DNA of 64,000 bases from Streptomyces longwoodensis (GTDB lineage Bacteria > Actinomycetota > Actinomycetes > Streptomycetales > Streptomycetaceae). The notes under the pieces were generated by a model that was not told where the DNA came from, made no database searches, and saw nothing but the letters and a program-made list of their open reading frames with translations. The translations under genes were made by a program, and so were the position numbers. Below are positions 56,362 through 64,000 of the stretch, piece by piece (position 1 is the stretch's first letter; each line of letters starts with the position of its first letter). The stretch covers positions 643,232 through 707,231 of the forward strand of contig NZ_KQ948549.1 in the NCBI RefSeq assembly GCF_001514125.1, in the 5' to 3' direction.

Positions 56362-57159
56362 TCAGGGCTTGCGGGCGAGTCCGCCGTGCTCGGCGACGAC
56401 CCCCGGGGCGGGAGAGCCGGGGTCCGGGCGCCACTGGGTGACCGGGACCACGCCCGGCTCGACCAGCTCCAGCCCGTCGAAGAACGAGGCGATCTGCTCG
56501 ACCGTGCGCAGGTTGTACGGCACCGCGCCGCTGCGGTTGTAGCCCTCCTGGGCCTCCTCGAAGACCGGGTCGATGCCCAGCGAGCCGTCGTTGACCATGA
56601 GGTAGCTGCCCGACGGGAGGGCGCCCACCAGCCGGTCCACGATCGAGCGGGCCTGCTCGTAGTCGGCCACGTGGCCCAGGATGTTGCTGAGGATCAGCGC
56701 CGTGGGACGGCCGAGGTCCAGCGTCCTGGCGGCGGACTCCAGGATGACGTCCGGCCGGCTGACGTCGGCGTCGATGTACGCGGTCGCGCCCTCCTTGGAG
56801 GAGTACAGCAGGGCACGGGCGTGGGCCAGGACCATCGGGTCGTTGTCGACGTAGACGATCCGCGCCTCGGGGGCGAGCCCCTGGGCGACCTCGTGGGTGT
56901 TCTCGGCGGTCGGCAACCCCGTGCCGACGTCGAGGAACTGACGGATGCCCGCCTCGTTCACCAGGTACGTGATGGTGCGCCGCAGGAAGGCCCGGCTGCC
57001 GCGCGCGATGGTGACGATGCCGGGGAAGACCGCGGTGTACGCGTCGCCGGCCTCCTCGTCCACCGGGTAGTTGTCCTTCCCGCCCAGCCAGTAGTTCCAG
57101 ATACGGGCGGAGTGCGGCACCGACGTGTCAATCTTCTGGTGCGTCGCGGGGTCGGTCAT
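56362..57159 (-). CDS. SAM-dependent methyltransferase, DUF574 family
   Basis: 265 aa. PHSARIWNYWLGGKDNYPVDEEAG is the DUF574 N-terminal signature; FLDVGTGLPTAENTHEVAQ is the SAM loop, VYVDNDPMVLAHARALL holds the acidic residue for ribose, and ILSNILGHV follows. These single-domain methyltransferases are abundant in Streptomyces; substrate unknown. ATG at 57159. A perfect palindrome lies 87 bp upstream. Confidence 0.9.
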   Translation of the reverse strand: MTDPATHQKIDTSVPHSARIWNYWLGGKDNYPVDEEAGDAYTAVFPGIVTIARGSRAFLRRTITYLVNEAGIRQFLDVGTGLPTAENTHEVAQGLAPEARIVYVDNDPMVLAHARALLYSSKEGATAYIDADVSRPDVILESAARTLDLGRPTALILSNILGHVADYEQARSIVDRLVGALPSGSYLMVNDGSLGIDPVFEEAQEGYNRSGAVPYNLRTVEQIASFFDGLELVEPGVVPVTQWRPDPGSPAPGVVAEHGGLARKP

Positions 57160-57245
57160 GAGTCGTGTCCGTCTTTCGGCCGAGGCTGGATCCGTGCGTG
57201 CCCAACCTACTGGCGAACACCGCTGTCCCACACATCAGTTCGCGT

Positions 57246-57264
57246 TTCCGGCGGGTCGCCGGAA
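57246..57264. promoter_or_regulatory. palindrome in the DUF574 / 63-residue gene divergent region
   Basis: TTCCGGCG-GGT-CGCCGGAA, perfect 8-base arms, in the 252-bp gap 57160-57411. A second hairpin CCCGGCCC-GGG-GGGCCGGG follows at 57285-57303. Either could be an operator or an RNA hairpin in the leader of the plus-strand gene. Confidence 0.4.
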
Positions 57265-57411
57265 GTCCGCCCGGGGCTGGCGTGCCCGGCCCGGGGGGCC
57301 GGGCGGTAGCCTTGCGGGGCAGTCGCGTTGACAGTCCACCAGGTCCGACGGCTCCCGCGGTGCCTCGCGGACGCCGCCCCGGTCCCCGTCCCTACCGAAG
57401 GCCCGTCACCC

Positions 57412-57603
57412 TTGTTCAGCCAGACCCCGATCTACGACCGTCTCGTCACCGAACGCGGTGACATCCCCACCCAGGTCCGCGCCGAGGCGGAACGGATCCA
57501 GCGCGAGCTCGGCCGCATCATGGCCGCCCCGCTGTCCGCCGGGCTGCCCGCGCAGCAGTCGCTGCCGCCCGCCCGCGGGTTCCTTCCCTTCGGTACTCTG
57601 TAG
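57412..57603 (+). CDS. small hypothetical protein, 63 residues
   Basis: TTG start with GAAGG ten bases upstream; product begins LFSQTPIYDRLVTERGDIPTQV, an amphipathic helix region, and ends PPARGFLPFGTL. Similar short proteins occur in many Streptomyces, function unknown. An upstream GTG/ATG would add 28 residues of Pro/Arg-rich sequence with no conservation cues. Ends 9 bp before the convergent SpoIIE gene. Confidence 0.65.
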   Translation: MFSQTPIYDRLVTERGDIPTQVRAEAERIQRELGRIMAAPLSAGLPAQQSLPPARGFLPFGTL

Positions 57604-57605
57604 TG

Positions 57606-57624
57606 CCCCGGGTCACGTCCGGGG
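57606..57624. terminator. short bidirectional hairpin
   Basis: CCCCGG (57606-57611) and CCGGGG (57619-57624) with a 7-base loop, overlapping the stop of the minus-strand SpoIIE gene. Confidence 0.5.
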
Positions 57625-58794
57625 CGGCTGCCACTCGACCATGACGATCGTCGCGTCGTCGCGCAGCCGGCTGGTCTCCACGTCGAGGATCGAGTGGATG
57701 AGCCGCCGCAGCGTCTCGGACGCCAGCTCCCCGGCCGCGGTCGCCCGGATGACGTAGTCGGCGAAGCGCTGGAGCCCGAACAGCTCGCCGTCGCGGGTGC
57801 GGGCCTCGGTGACGCCGTCGGTGTACAGCAGCACCCGGTCACCGGGCTGCAGCGGCATCTCGTGCACCCGCCGCGGGCGGTCGGTCAGCAGGGACGGCAG
57901 ACCGAGCGGCGGGTCCGGCTCCCGCTCCAGCGCGTCCGCGACCAGCCGCTGGTCGCGGATCAGCAACGGCGCCGGATGCCCGCAGTTGCTCCACCGCAGC
58001 ACCCCCGTGGCCAGGTCGATCTCGGCCAGCACCCCGGTGCAGAACTGGTCCGGCAGCCACTGCGTCAGCGCCTCGTCGACGCTGGACACCAGCTCCGGCA
58101 GATCGGTGCCGCACCGCCGGGCGTTGCGGCAGGCCGCCAGTGACACCGCGCTGGTCAGCCCGGAGGCCAGGTTGTGGCCCATGGCGTCCAGGACGGTCGC
58201 GTGCAGCGTCGTCTCGGTGAGCGCGTGGTCGAAGGCGTCCCCGCCGAGTTCGTACGCCGGCTCCAGCACCGCCGTCGACACCACCGTGCCGTCGCCGATG
58301 GTCCGCGGCGGCAGGAACGCCCGCAGCATCTCGGCGGGCAGCCGCATCGGCTCGGTGCGGGTACGCCGTACGTAGGTGTCCTTGAACGACCGCCGTGAGG
58401 TGACCATCATCGCCACCAGGGTGGCCAGCGCCCGGCCGCGGCTCAGTGCCGCCGCCGTGAGGGTGGGGGTGTGCACCGCGAGCACCCCGAGCCGCTCGGC
58501 GCCGTCCACCAGCGGGAACCACGCGGTGAGCGCCCCCGCGTCGGACGACTCCACCCGCAGCGACTGCGTGCGGTACGCCCACCCGGCCAGCGACGCGTCG
58601 ACGGGCAGCGAGGCCGTGACGTCCGTGAGCGGCACCAGGTGGCGCTGCTGGATGTCGACCAGGTAGGCCACGGCGTGCGGCAGCCCGAGGGCCCGGGTGC
58701 AGCGGGCCAGGGCGGTCGCGAGGTCGACGGTCCGGTTGGCGGGGTCGGCCAGGAACTCCTGGAGCAGGTCGTCACCGGTCTCCGGCGTCACCAC
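57613..58794 (-). CDS. GAF-SpoIIE (PP2C) phosphatase
   Basis: 393 aa. Residues ~1-150 form a GAF-like sensor (LPHAVAYLVDIQQRHLVPL). Residues ~175-393 are a SpoIIE phosphatase with ELGGDAFDHAL, LDAMGHNLASGL, NCGHPAPLLI, LLYTDGVTEARTRDGELFG and DDATIVMVEW, all metal-binding Asp present. Likely acts on a phosphorylated STAS protein to control a sigma factor. GTG at 58794 lies nine bases after GGAGGAGG. Divergent from the glutamate-cysteine ligase family gene. Confidence 0.87.
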   Translation of the reverse strand: MVTPETGDDLLQEFLADPANRTVDLATALARCTRALGLPHAVAYLVDIQQRHLVPLTDVTASLPVDASLAGWAYRTQSLRVESSDAGALTAWFPLVDGAERLGVLAVHTPTLTAAALSRGRALATLVAMMVTSRRSFKDTYVRRTRTEPMRLPAEMLRAFLPPRTIGDGTVVSTAVLEPAYELGGDAFDHALTETTLHATVLDAMGHNLASGLTSAVSLAACRNARRCGTDLPELVSSVDEALTQWLPDQFCTGVLAEIDLATGVLRWSNCGHPAPLLIRDQRLVADALEREPDPPLGLPSLLTDRPRRVHEMPLQPGDRVLLYTDGVTEARTRDGELFGLQRFADYVIRATAAGELASETLRRLIHSILDVETSRLRDDATIVMVEWQPPRT

Positions 58795-59003
58795 ACGGAC
58801 TCGCCTCCTCCGACAGCGCGCGCCACGGCGGTCGGGTGGACCGCTCGGCAGCAGTCTCACACCGGGCCGGGGCCGCCGCAGTGCGGACGCCTCCCGGCCG
58901 GACCCCGCGTCCGCGCGCCACCGGTGGCGGTCCCACCTGGTCGCGGTGGCCCGCCGGTGCGAGGCTGGAGGGACAAGGGCCCCAGGAGGAGCCGGGAGAA
59001 CCG

Positions 59004-60482
59004 ATGGGACGAGACGTTCCGGCGCTGGTCTTCACCCGCGAGGACCGCCGCCGGTACCGGATCAAGATGCAGGAGTGCCTCGACGCCTTCGCGCAGATGC
59101 TGCGCGAGGCACGCTTCGACGCGGAACGCCCGCAGGTGGGCCTGGAGATCGAGCTGAACCTGGTCGACGACCGGAGCGAGCCCGCGATGCGCAACGTCGA
59201 CGTGCTGGAGGCCATCGCCGACCCCGCCTGGTCCACCGAGCTGGGCCGGTTCAACCTGGAGATCAACGTCCCGCCCCGCCGGCTGATCGCGGGCGGCCCC
59301 GACGCCTGGGAGTCGGAGATCCGCGCCGCGCTCAACCACGCCGACGAGCGCGCCCGGTCGGTCGGCAGCCACCTGATCATGATCGGCATCCTGCCGACGC
59401 TGCGCCAGCAGGACGTCGGCGAGGGGGCGCTGTCGGAGAACGCCCGCTACCGCCTGCTCAACGACCAGGTCTTCGCGGCCCGCGGCGAGGACCTGCTGAT
59501 CGAGGTGGACGGGGAGGACCGGCTGCGCACCTACGCGGACACCATCACCCCCGAGGCCGCGTGCACCAGCACCCAGTTCCACCTCCAGGTCTCCCCGCAG
59601 GAGTTCGCCCCCTACTGGAACGCCGCCCAGGCGATCGCCGGGGTGCAGGTCGCGCTCGCCGCCAACGCGCCGTTCCTGTTCGGCAAGGAGCTGTGGCACG
59701 AGACCCGGATCCCGCTCTTCGAACAGGCCACCGACACCCGCCCCCAGGAGATCAAGGTGCAGGGCGTGCGGCCCCGGGTGTGGTTCGGCGAACGCTGGAT
59801 CAACAGCGTCTTCGACCTCTTCGAGGAGAACCTGCGCTACTTCCCCGCGCTGCTGCCGCTGTGCGACGACCAGCACCCCGGGGAGGTCCTGGAGCGCGGG
59901 GACGTCCCGGAGCTGTCCGAGCTGACCCTGCACAACGGCACCATCTACCGCTGGAACCGGCCGGTCTACGCGATCGCCCACGACAGACCCCACGTACGGG
60001 TGGAGAACCGGGTGCTGCCGGCCGGCCCCACCGTGGCCGACACCCTCGCCAACGGCGCCTTCTACTACGGCCTGACCCGTGCGCTCGTCGAGGAGGACCG
60101 GCCGGTGTGGTCCCGGATGTCCTTCTCCGCCGCCGAGGACAACCTGCACGCGGCCGCCCGGCACGGCATCGACGCCCGGCTGTACTGGCCGGGCACCGGC
60201 GAGGTCCCGGCGAACGAGCTGGTGCTGCGCCGCCTGCTGCCGCTCGCCCACCAGGGCCTGGAGCGCTCCGGCATGGACGAGGCGTGGCGCGAGCCGCTGC
60301 TCGGCATCATCGAGCAGCGGTGCGTCACGGCCCGCAACGGCGCGGTGTGGCAGAAGGAGATGGTCCACCACATCGAGTCCCGCGCCCACTGCGGCCGCCA
60401 CGAGGCGCTGCGCCGCATGACCGAGCAGTACATCGCCTACATGCACCTCAACGCCCCGGTGCACACCTGGCCCGTCGAGTGA
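59004..60482 (+). CDS. glutamate-cysteine ligase family protein (GCS2-like)
   Basis: 492 aa. VGLEIELNLVDD and GRFNLEINVPPRRL are the ATP/Mg and substrate motifs of the GCS2 ligase family; TSTQFHLQVSPQEFAPYWNA and RVENRVLPAGPT follow. Members ligate glutamate to an amine or thiol (glutathione, ergothioneine and other pathways). Streptomyces make mycothiol rather than glutathione, so the real substrate is open. ATG at 59004 with GGGAG. It ends at a hairpin and is alone in its unit. Confidence 0.83.
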   Translation: MGRDVPALVFTREDRRRYRIKMQECLDAFAQMLREARFDAERPQVGLEIELNLVDDRSEPAMRNVDVLEAIADPAWSTELGRFNLEINVPPRRLIAGGPDAWESEIRAALNHADERARSVGSHLIMIGILPTLRQQDVGEGALSENARYRLLNDQVFAARGEDLLIEVDGEDRLRTYADTITPEAACTSTQFHLQVSPQEFAPYWNAAQAIAGVQVALAANAPFLFGKELWHETRIPLFEQATDTRPQEIKVQGVRPRVWFGERWINSVFDLFEENLRYFPALLPLCDDQHPGEVLERGDVPELSELTLHNGTIYRWNRPVYAIAHDRPHVRVENRVLPAGPTVADTLANGAFYYGLTRALVEEDRPVWSRMSFSAAEDNLHAAARHGIDARLYWPGTGEVPANELVLRRLLPLAHQGLERSGMDEAWREPLLGIIEQRCVTARNGAVWQKEMVHHIESRAHCGRHEALRRMTEQYIAYMHLNAPVHTWPVE

Positions 60483-60484
60483 GC

Positions 60485-60505
60485 CCGGGCGGCGCGCCCG
60501 CCCGG
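60485..60505. terminator. bidirectional hairpin terminator
   Basis: CCGGGCGG (60485-60492), loop CGCGC, CCGCCCGG (60498-60505), between the convergent ligase (+) and membrane protein (-). Confidence 0.7.
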
Positions 60506-60510
60506 CCGGG

Positions 60511-62085
60511 TCAGGTGCCGCTGCCGAGCGACTGGGTGGTGTAGGCGCACTCCGTGTAGACGTAGCCCGGGGACAGCTTCGCGGTGTCGGACGCGGGGGA
60601 GGCGGAACTGTCGCCGTTCGGCTTGTGCAGGAAGTAGACGGTGCCGGCCGGCAGGCTGATCGTGCGCTGCGGGTAGGAGCGGCCGCCGTGGCACGGCTTG
60701 AACCCGGGCGACAGCGTGTCCACCAGGGAGTAGGCGGTGCAGCCCGAGCAGCCCTTCAGGGTGAAGCTGCCCGTGACGGGGCCGGTGTACAGGACGGTGA
60801 CCGGGTCGGGGCTGTCGTTGCGGACGGTGACGGCGATGCCGCCGCCGCTGCGCGTGGTGGGCAGCCGCTTCCCGGCGGCCGGCACGGTCTGCGCGATCTC
60901 GGCGGCGATCGCGATCTTCTGGGCCAGCGCCCGGTTCTTGTGCTGGGGGTTCGCCTTCACGAAGTCGTCCATCGTGCTCTGCGCGGCTTCGAAGTCACCG
61001 TCGCGGTACTGGTCGACGCCGCAGGCGTACGTCCCCGAGTCCGCGGAGGCCGTCGCCCGCCGGGCCTCCTTGCCGAGCGCGTCGCCGGCGTCCGCGCCGC
61101 CCGCCGTGATGGTCCCGATGCTCGACCCGAGCGTGCGCAGCCGGTCGATCGCGCCGCACGGGTCCGTGCCGCCGAGGTCGGCGGCCGCCCGGGTGACCGC
61201 GGAGGCGACGGCCGGCTGCACCTGGGCGGCCTGGTCCGACCGGGGGAACGTGGTGAGCAGTTGCCCGAACTGCTGCGGCCAGGTGGACTGCCCGCCGGCC
61301 AGCCCGCTCGACGCGCACGCGTACAGCGACGCGGCCAGCCGGTCGTCGGGCCAGGACGCCAGCTCGCCCAGCCGGGTCCGCGGCATGTGCCCGGGCACCG
61401 TGCGCAGGTAGGTGAGCGGCGCGATCGCGTCGCAGTACTGCCCCTGGGCGTAGGGGGCGCCGACGGTCGTGTAGTACGTCCGCATCCGGGCCGGCACCTG
61501 GCGAGCGGCCCGGGAGCCGGGGTGTGCGGCGCTGAGGTCCTCGTAGGCCGCGAGGGCGCGCCGGTAGTCGGACTCGCCGCTCCCGAACGCCTTCCCGCCG
61601 GCCGCGGCGACGAGCCGGTCGGCCCGCTCCAGCCGGTCGAGCAGCATCTGCTGGACGGCCTCGTCGCGGGCGCTGTCGTACCAGACCACGCCCCCCGCCG
61701 GAACGGCGAGCAGCACCAGGCCGAGGGCGAGCGCGAGCGGCGCCGGGCCGGGGCCCGACAGCCGGGTGCGCAGGCCCACGCGCGCGCCGTGCGCCGCGAC
61801 CGCGAGCAGGAACAGGGCGTACAGCACCAGCGCGGCCACCGGGACACCGCCCGGGTCGGCGGGCAGCGCCACGAACAGCAGGACCCCGGTGGCGAGCCAG
61901 CACAGCGCCACGAGCGCCCAGCGCCGCACCACCGCGTACCCGAGGCCCAGGCCGCTGAGGTTGAGCACCGCGACGGCGAGGGCCCGGACGGGGTCGGCCG
62001 GCGCCGGTGGCGGCGCCGAGGGCATCGGTGGGACGAAAGGCTGACCGTACGTGCCGTCGTACATGCCGGACCGACCCTCGGACAT
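60511..62085 (-). CDS. membrane protein with extracytoplasmic TPR-like region
   Basis: 524 aa. A Pro-rich N-terminus (~30 residues) is followed by four membrane helices (~35-145). Residues ~155-400 are helical with Cys pairs and TPR-like spacing (YRRALAAYEDLSAAHPGSRAA, YRDGDFEAAQSTMDDFVKANPQHKNRALA). Residues ~410-524 are a beta-rich domain with KGCSGCTAYSLVDTLSPGFKPCHGG. Six or more Cys in the outer part suggest disulfides. No family recognised. It may sense or assemble envelope components. Confidence 0.75.
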   Translation of the reverse strand: MSEGRSGMYDGTYGQPFVPPMPSAPPPAPADPVRALAVAVLNLSGLGLGYAVVRRWALVALCWLATGVLLFVALPADPGGVPVAALVLYALFLLAVAAHGARVGLRTRLSGPGPAPLALALGLVLLAVPAGGVVWYDSARDEAVQQMLLDRLERADRLVAAAGGKAFGSGESDYRRALAAYEDLSAAHPGSRAARQVPARMRTYYTTVGAPYAQGQYCDAIAPLTYLRTVPGHMPRTRLGELASWPDDRLAASLYACASSGLAGGQSTWPQQFGQLLTTFPRSDQAAQVQPAVASAVTRAAADLGGTDPCGAIDRLRTLGSSIGTITAGGADAGDALGKEARRATASADSGTYACGVDQYRDGDFEAAQSTMDDFVKANPQHKNRALAQKIAIAAEIAQTVPAAGKRLPTTRSGGGIAVTVRNDSPDPVTVLYTGPVTGSFTLKGCSGCTAYSLVDTLSPGFKPCHGGRSYPQRTISLPAGTVYFLHKPNGDSSASPASDTAKLSPGYVYTECAYTTQSLGSGT

Positions 62086-62221
62086 GGCTGGCTCCCCCCG
62101 TAACTACGCCCGCACGCCGCAGACTTGGCAGTGTACGGGCACCGTCGCGCGGGCGACAGGGAGCCCGGGGCACGCGGGTGGGCGCGAGGAGGGCGTGGCC
62201 GCCGTGCGGCCGGCGGTGCGG

Positions 62222-62755
62222 TCAGCCCGGCAGCTTGGCGCGCACCGCGCCCACGGCGGCCGCGGGACGCGCGGTGGCCCGCACCGACCGCCGGACCAGC
62301 CGCGCCTCGCGGCGCACGCCCCGCGCCGCGTGCCGGCCGCGCCAGGCCAGGGACGGGTTGCCGCCCGTGTCCGCGGCCGCGATCAGCAGGCCGCCCAGCA
62401 TCGAGAGGTTCTTGAGGAAGTGCAGGCGCTGCTGGGTGCGCTCCTCGGGGTCCTCCGCCTCCCAGAACCGGTGGGCCGCCCAGGTGGTGGGCACCAGGGT
62501 CGCGGCGAGGGCGAGGGCCGCCACCCGCGGGACCCGGCCGGTCGCCAGCAGCAGCCCGCCCGCGACCTGCACGGCCCCGGTCAGGCGTACGACGTCCTCG
62601 GTCCGGTCGGGCAGCGCCGTCACCTGGTCGGTGACGGGGCGGACGACGGGCTCTGCGACCGGCGAGACCTGCTCGGGGGCGCGCAGGGACTGCAGGCCGC
62701 CGGAGACGAACATGGAGGCCAGCAGAGGACGACCGACCAGGCGCAACAAAGTCAT
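62222..62755 (-). CDS. DoxX family membrane protein
   Basis: 177 aa. RPLLASMFVSGGLQSLRAPE is the DoxX N-terminal helix pattern; VVRLTGAVQVAGGLLLATGRVPRVAALALAATLVPTTWAAHRFW and HFLKNLSMLGGLLIAAADTGG complete four helices. The C-terminal ~45 residues are Arg-rich and cytosolic. DoxX-type proteins take part in membrane redox or detoxification. ATG at 62755. Divergent from the flavin reductase gene, so a shared redox function is possible but unproven. Confidence 0.87.
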   Translation of the reverse strand: MTLLRLVGRPLLASMFVSGGLQSLRAPEQVSPVAEPVVRPVTDQVTALPDRTEDVVRLTGAVQVAGGLLLATGRVPRVAALALAATLVPTTWAAHRFWEAEDPEERTQQRLHFLKNLSMLGGLLIAAADTGGNPSLAWRGRHAARGVRREARLVRRSVRATARPAAAVGAVRAKLPG

Positions 62756-62950
62756 GGGCCTTCTCCAGAGGGTTGACCAGTTGGGTGATGGAGCGTGGCC
62801 AACGGGTTCCCCGTCCGCGGACGGGCCAATCGGCGCCGCGTCCGGCCCGCCGTCCGCCCGGACGGCCAGGTGAGGGGCGCGGGATGCGGGGCACGCGTGT
62901 GCCGGCAGCCGCAGGAGTGCGGACCGACGACGTGGACGGGAGTGGGGGGC

Positions 62951-63445
62951 GTGGCGAACGCCGATGCCGATGCGTTCATGCACCGGCTGGATCCGGAGAT
63001 GTGCGTGGTCACCGCGACGGCGGGCGAGGAGCGGTCGGGATGCCTGGTGGGCTTCTCCTCGCAGTGCTCCCTGCGGCCGGTGCGGTTCGCGGTGTGGCTG
63101 TCCAAGGCGAACCACACCTTCGGCGTGGCCCGCGACGCCGACTTCCTCGCCGTCCACCTGCTCGGCCGCGACCAGCACGCGCTGGCGGAGCTGTTCGGCG
63201 GGGAGACGGGCGACGAGGTGGACAAGTTCGCCCGCGTGCGGTGGACCACCGGGCACGGCGGGGCGGTCGTCCTGCCGGACGCGGCCGCGTGGTTCGTCGG
63301 CGCCGTCGTCCAGCGCCTCGACGGCGGCGACCACATGGGGTTCGTGCTCGACCCGGTGCAGTGGGACGCCGGTGACCCGGCGGCCGGCCCGCTGCTGCGC
63401 CTGGGTGACGCGCACGACATCGACCCCGGCCACCCCGCGGAGTGA
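62951..63445 (+). CDS. flavin reductase family protein
   Basis: 164 aa. FMHRLDPEMCVVTATAGEERSGCLVGFSSQCSLRPVRFAVWLSKANHTFGVARDADFLAVHLLGRDQHALAELFGGETGDEVDKF is the FMN-binding split barrel of the flavin-reductase-like family. It likely supplies reduced FMN or acts as a small FMN oxidoreductase. GTG at 62951 behind GGGGGG; ATG 62978 is an alternative but would cut the fold. Confidence 0.86.
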   Translation: MANADADAFMHRLDPEMCVVTATAGEERSGCLVGFSSQCSLRPVRFAVWLSKANHTFGVARDADFLAVHLLGRDQHALAELFGGETGDEVDKFARVRWTTGHGGAVVLPDAAAWFVGAVVQRLDGGDHMGFVLDPVQWDAGDPAAGPLLRLGDAHDIDPGHPAE

Positions 63446-63475
63446 CGGGGCGGTCGGGGCCGGGGGCCGGCCGGG

Positions 63476-64000
63476 TCAGGCGGTGTGGAGCGCGGTGCGC
63501 AGGGTGGTGACGGCCTGGGTGATGGCGGCTTCGGCGGCGTGGGTCTCGCGCAGGGCGTTGAGCATGACGAAGTCGTGGATGACGCCCTGGTAGCGGACGG
63601 CGGTGACGGGGACACCGGCTGTGCGGAGCTTGTTGGCGTAGGCCTCGCCCTCGTCGCGCAGGACGTCGGCCTCGCCGGTGATGACCAGGGCCGGGGGCAG
63701 GCCGGTGAGCTGTTCGACGGTGGCGCGCAGGGGGGAGGCGGTGATCTGGGCGCGTTCGGCCTCGTCGGTGGTGTACTGGTCCCAGAACCACTGCATGGCG
63801 TCGCGGCGCAGGAAGTAGCCGGTGGCGAACTGGTGGTAGGAGGGGGTGTCGAAGCTCGCGTCGGTGACCGGGTAGAACAGCACCTGCTGGACGAGGGGCA
63901 CGTCGCCGCGTTCCTTGGCCATGAGGGTGAGGGCGGCGCTCATGTTGCCGCCGACCGAGTCACCGGCCACGGCCAGCCGGGTGGCGTCCAGGCCCTGGGC
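63476..64000 (-). CDS. alpha/beta hydrolase-3 (HSL-type esterase), 5' end outside window
   Basis: The last 174 residues are present. AVAGDSVGGNMSAALTLMAKERG holds the nucleophile Ser, PPALVITGEADVLRDEGEAYANKL the catalytic Asp and GVIHDFVMLNAL the His. This is the hormone-sensitive-lipase/NlhH carboxylesterase group acting on short-chain esters. The HGG oxyanion motif and start lie beyond the right edge. Confidence 0.9.
   Translation of the reverse strand, partial: AQGLDATRLAVAGDSVGGNMSAALTLMAKERGDVPLVQQVLFYPVTDASFDTPSYHQFATGYFLRRDAMQWFWDQYTTDEAERAQITASPLRATVEQLTGLPPALVITGEADVLRDEGEAYANKLRTAGVPVTAVRYQGVIHDFVMLNALRETHAAEAAITQAVTTLRTALHTA

Overview
The window is high-GC (about 70-75%) actinobacterial chromosome, almost certainly Streptomyces. 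Reasons are the GTG/TTG starts, the ATGA/GTGA start-stop overlaps, RsbRST and SpoIIE-type signalling, DUF574 methyltransferase, Tat-secreted chitosanase, a linked xylanase/acetyl xylan esterase pair of the XlnB-AxeA type, and DUF6510 and DUF6745 proteins. I see no rRNA, tRNA, CRISPR array, phage genes or complete insertion sequence. Two short hairpin (MITE-like) elements are present.

Layout. 1-5963: edge of an MFS exporter with palindromic operators, a lipid/envelope operon (PAP2-diacylglycerol kinase fusion, YihY, PAP2), and an SDR/TetR divergent pair with a clear operator. 5964-6136: a CTAG-flanked hairpin element. 6228-14761: a signalling island. An HTH-coiled-coil-ATPase protein and a 44-residue membrane peptide face an RsbR-RsbS-RsbT stressosome operon that continues into an RsbX-like phosphatase, a hybrid histidine kinase and a receiver-GAF-SpoIIE phosphatase. 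14819-24028: mostly metabolic and envelope genes (FUSC, a cytosolic sulfite-oxidase-like/FNR/DUF6510 set, phosphoglucomutase, a nucleotidyltransferase-BON-metallophosphoesterase trio, MOSC). 24221-32855: secreted chitosanase and lipase, pyruvate carboxylase, and a CBM32 beta-helix protein. 33162-40656: a DUF6745 pair divergent from a tightly coupled STM4015-4014-4013-4012-4011 operon (LRR, ATP-grasp-like, alkaline-phosphatase-superfamily and two radical SAM proteins) that ends in a coupled Ala/Lys/Thr-rich membrane protein. 40812-43550: a rifampin monooxygenase with a rifamycin-associated element upstream, followed by a GNAT gene whose 5' end carries a 160-bp hairpin element. 43592-52037: YihY, an orphan molybdopterin dehydrogenase FAD subunit, a class V aminotransferase, a secreted M19-like hydrolase, a NAD kinase paralogue and an aldo/keto reductase. 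52412-54411: xylanase and acetyl xylan esterase. 54500-64000: PlsC, a hydrolase with Cys in place of Ser, DUF574, SpoIIE phosphatase, a glutamate-cysteine ligase family protein, DoxX, flavin reductase and a partial esterase.

The strongest points are as follows. (1) The five-gene STM4011-4015 system is conserved but uncharacterised, and here has a possible sixth partner. (2) The GNAT gene appears to have lost its original start to a TA-flanked element. That element adds exactly 162 bp, keeps the frame and supplies a new Shine-Dalgarno and ATG. (3) The rifampin monooxygenase carries its inducible element. (4) The stressosome operon encodes three successive RsbT-type ATPase modules, one of them degenerate. 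All coordinates and motif statements come from reading the sequence. Family assignments are from memory and were not searched.
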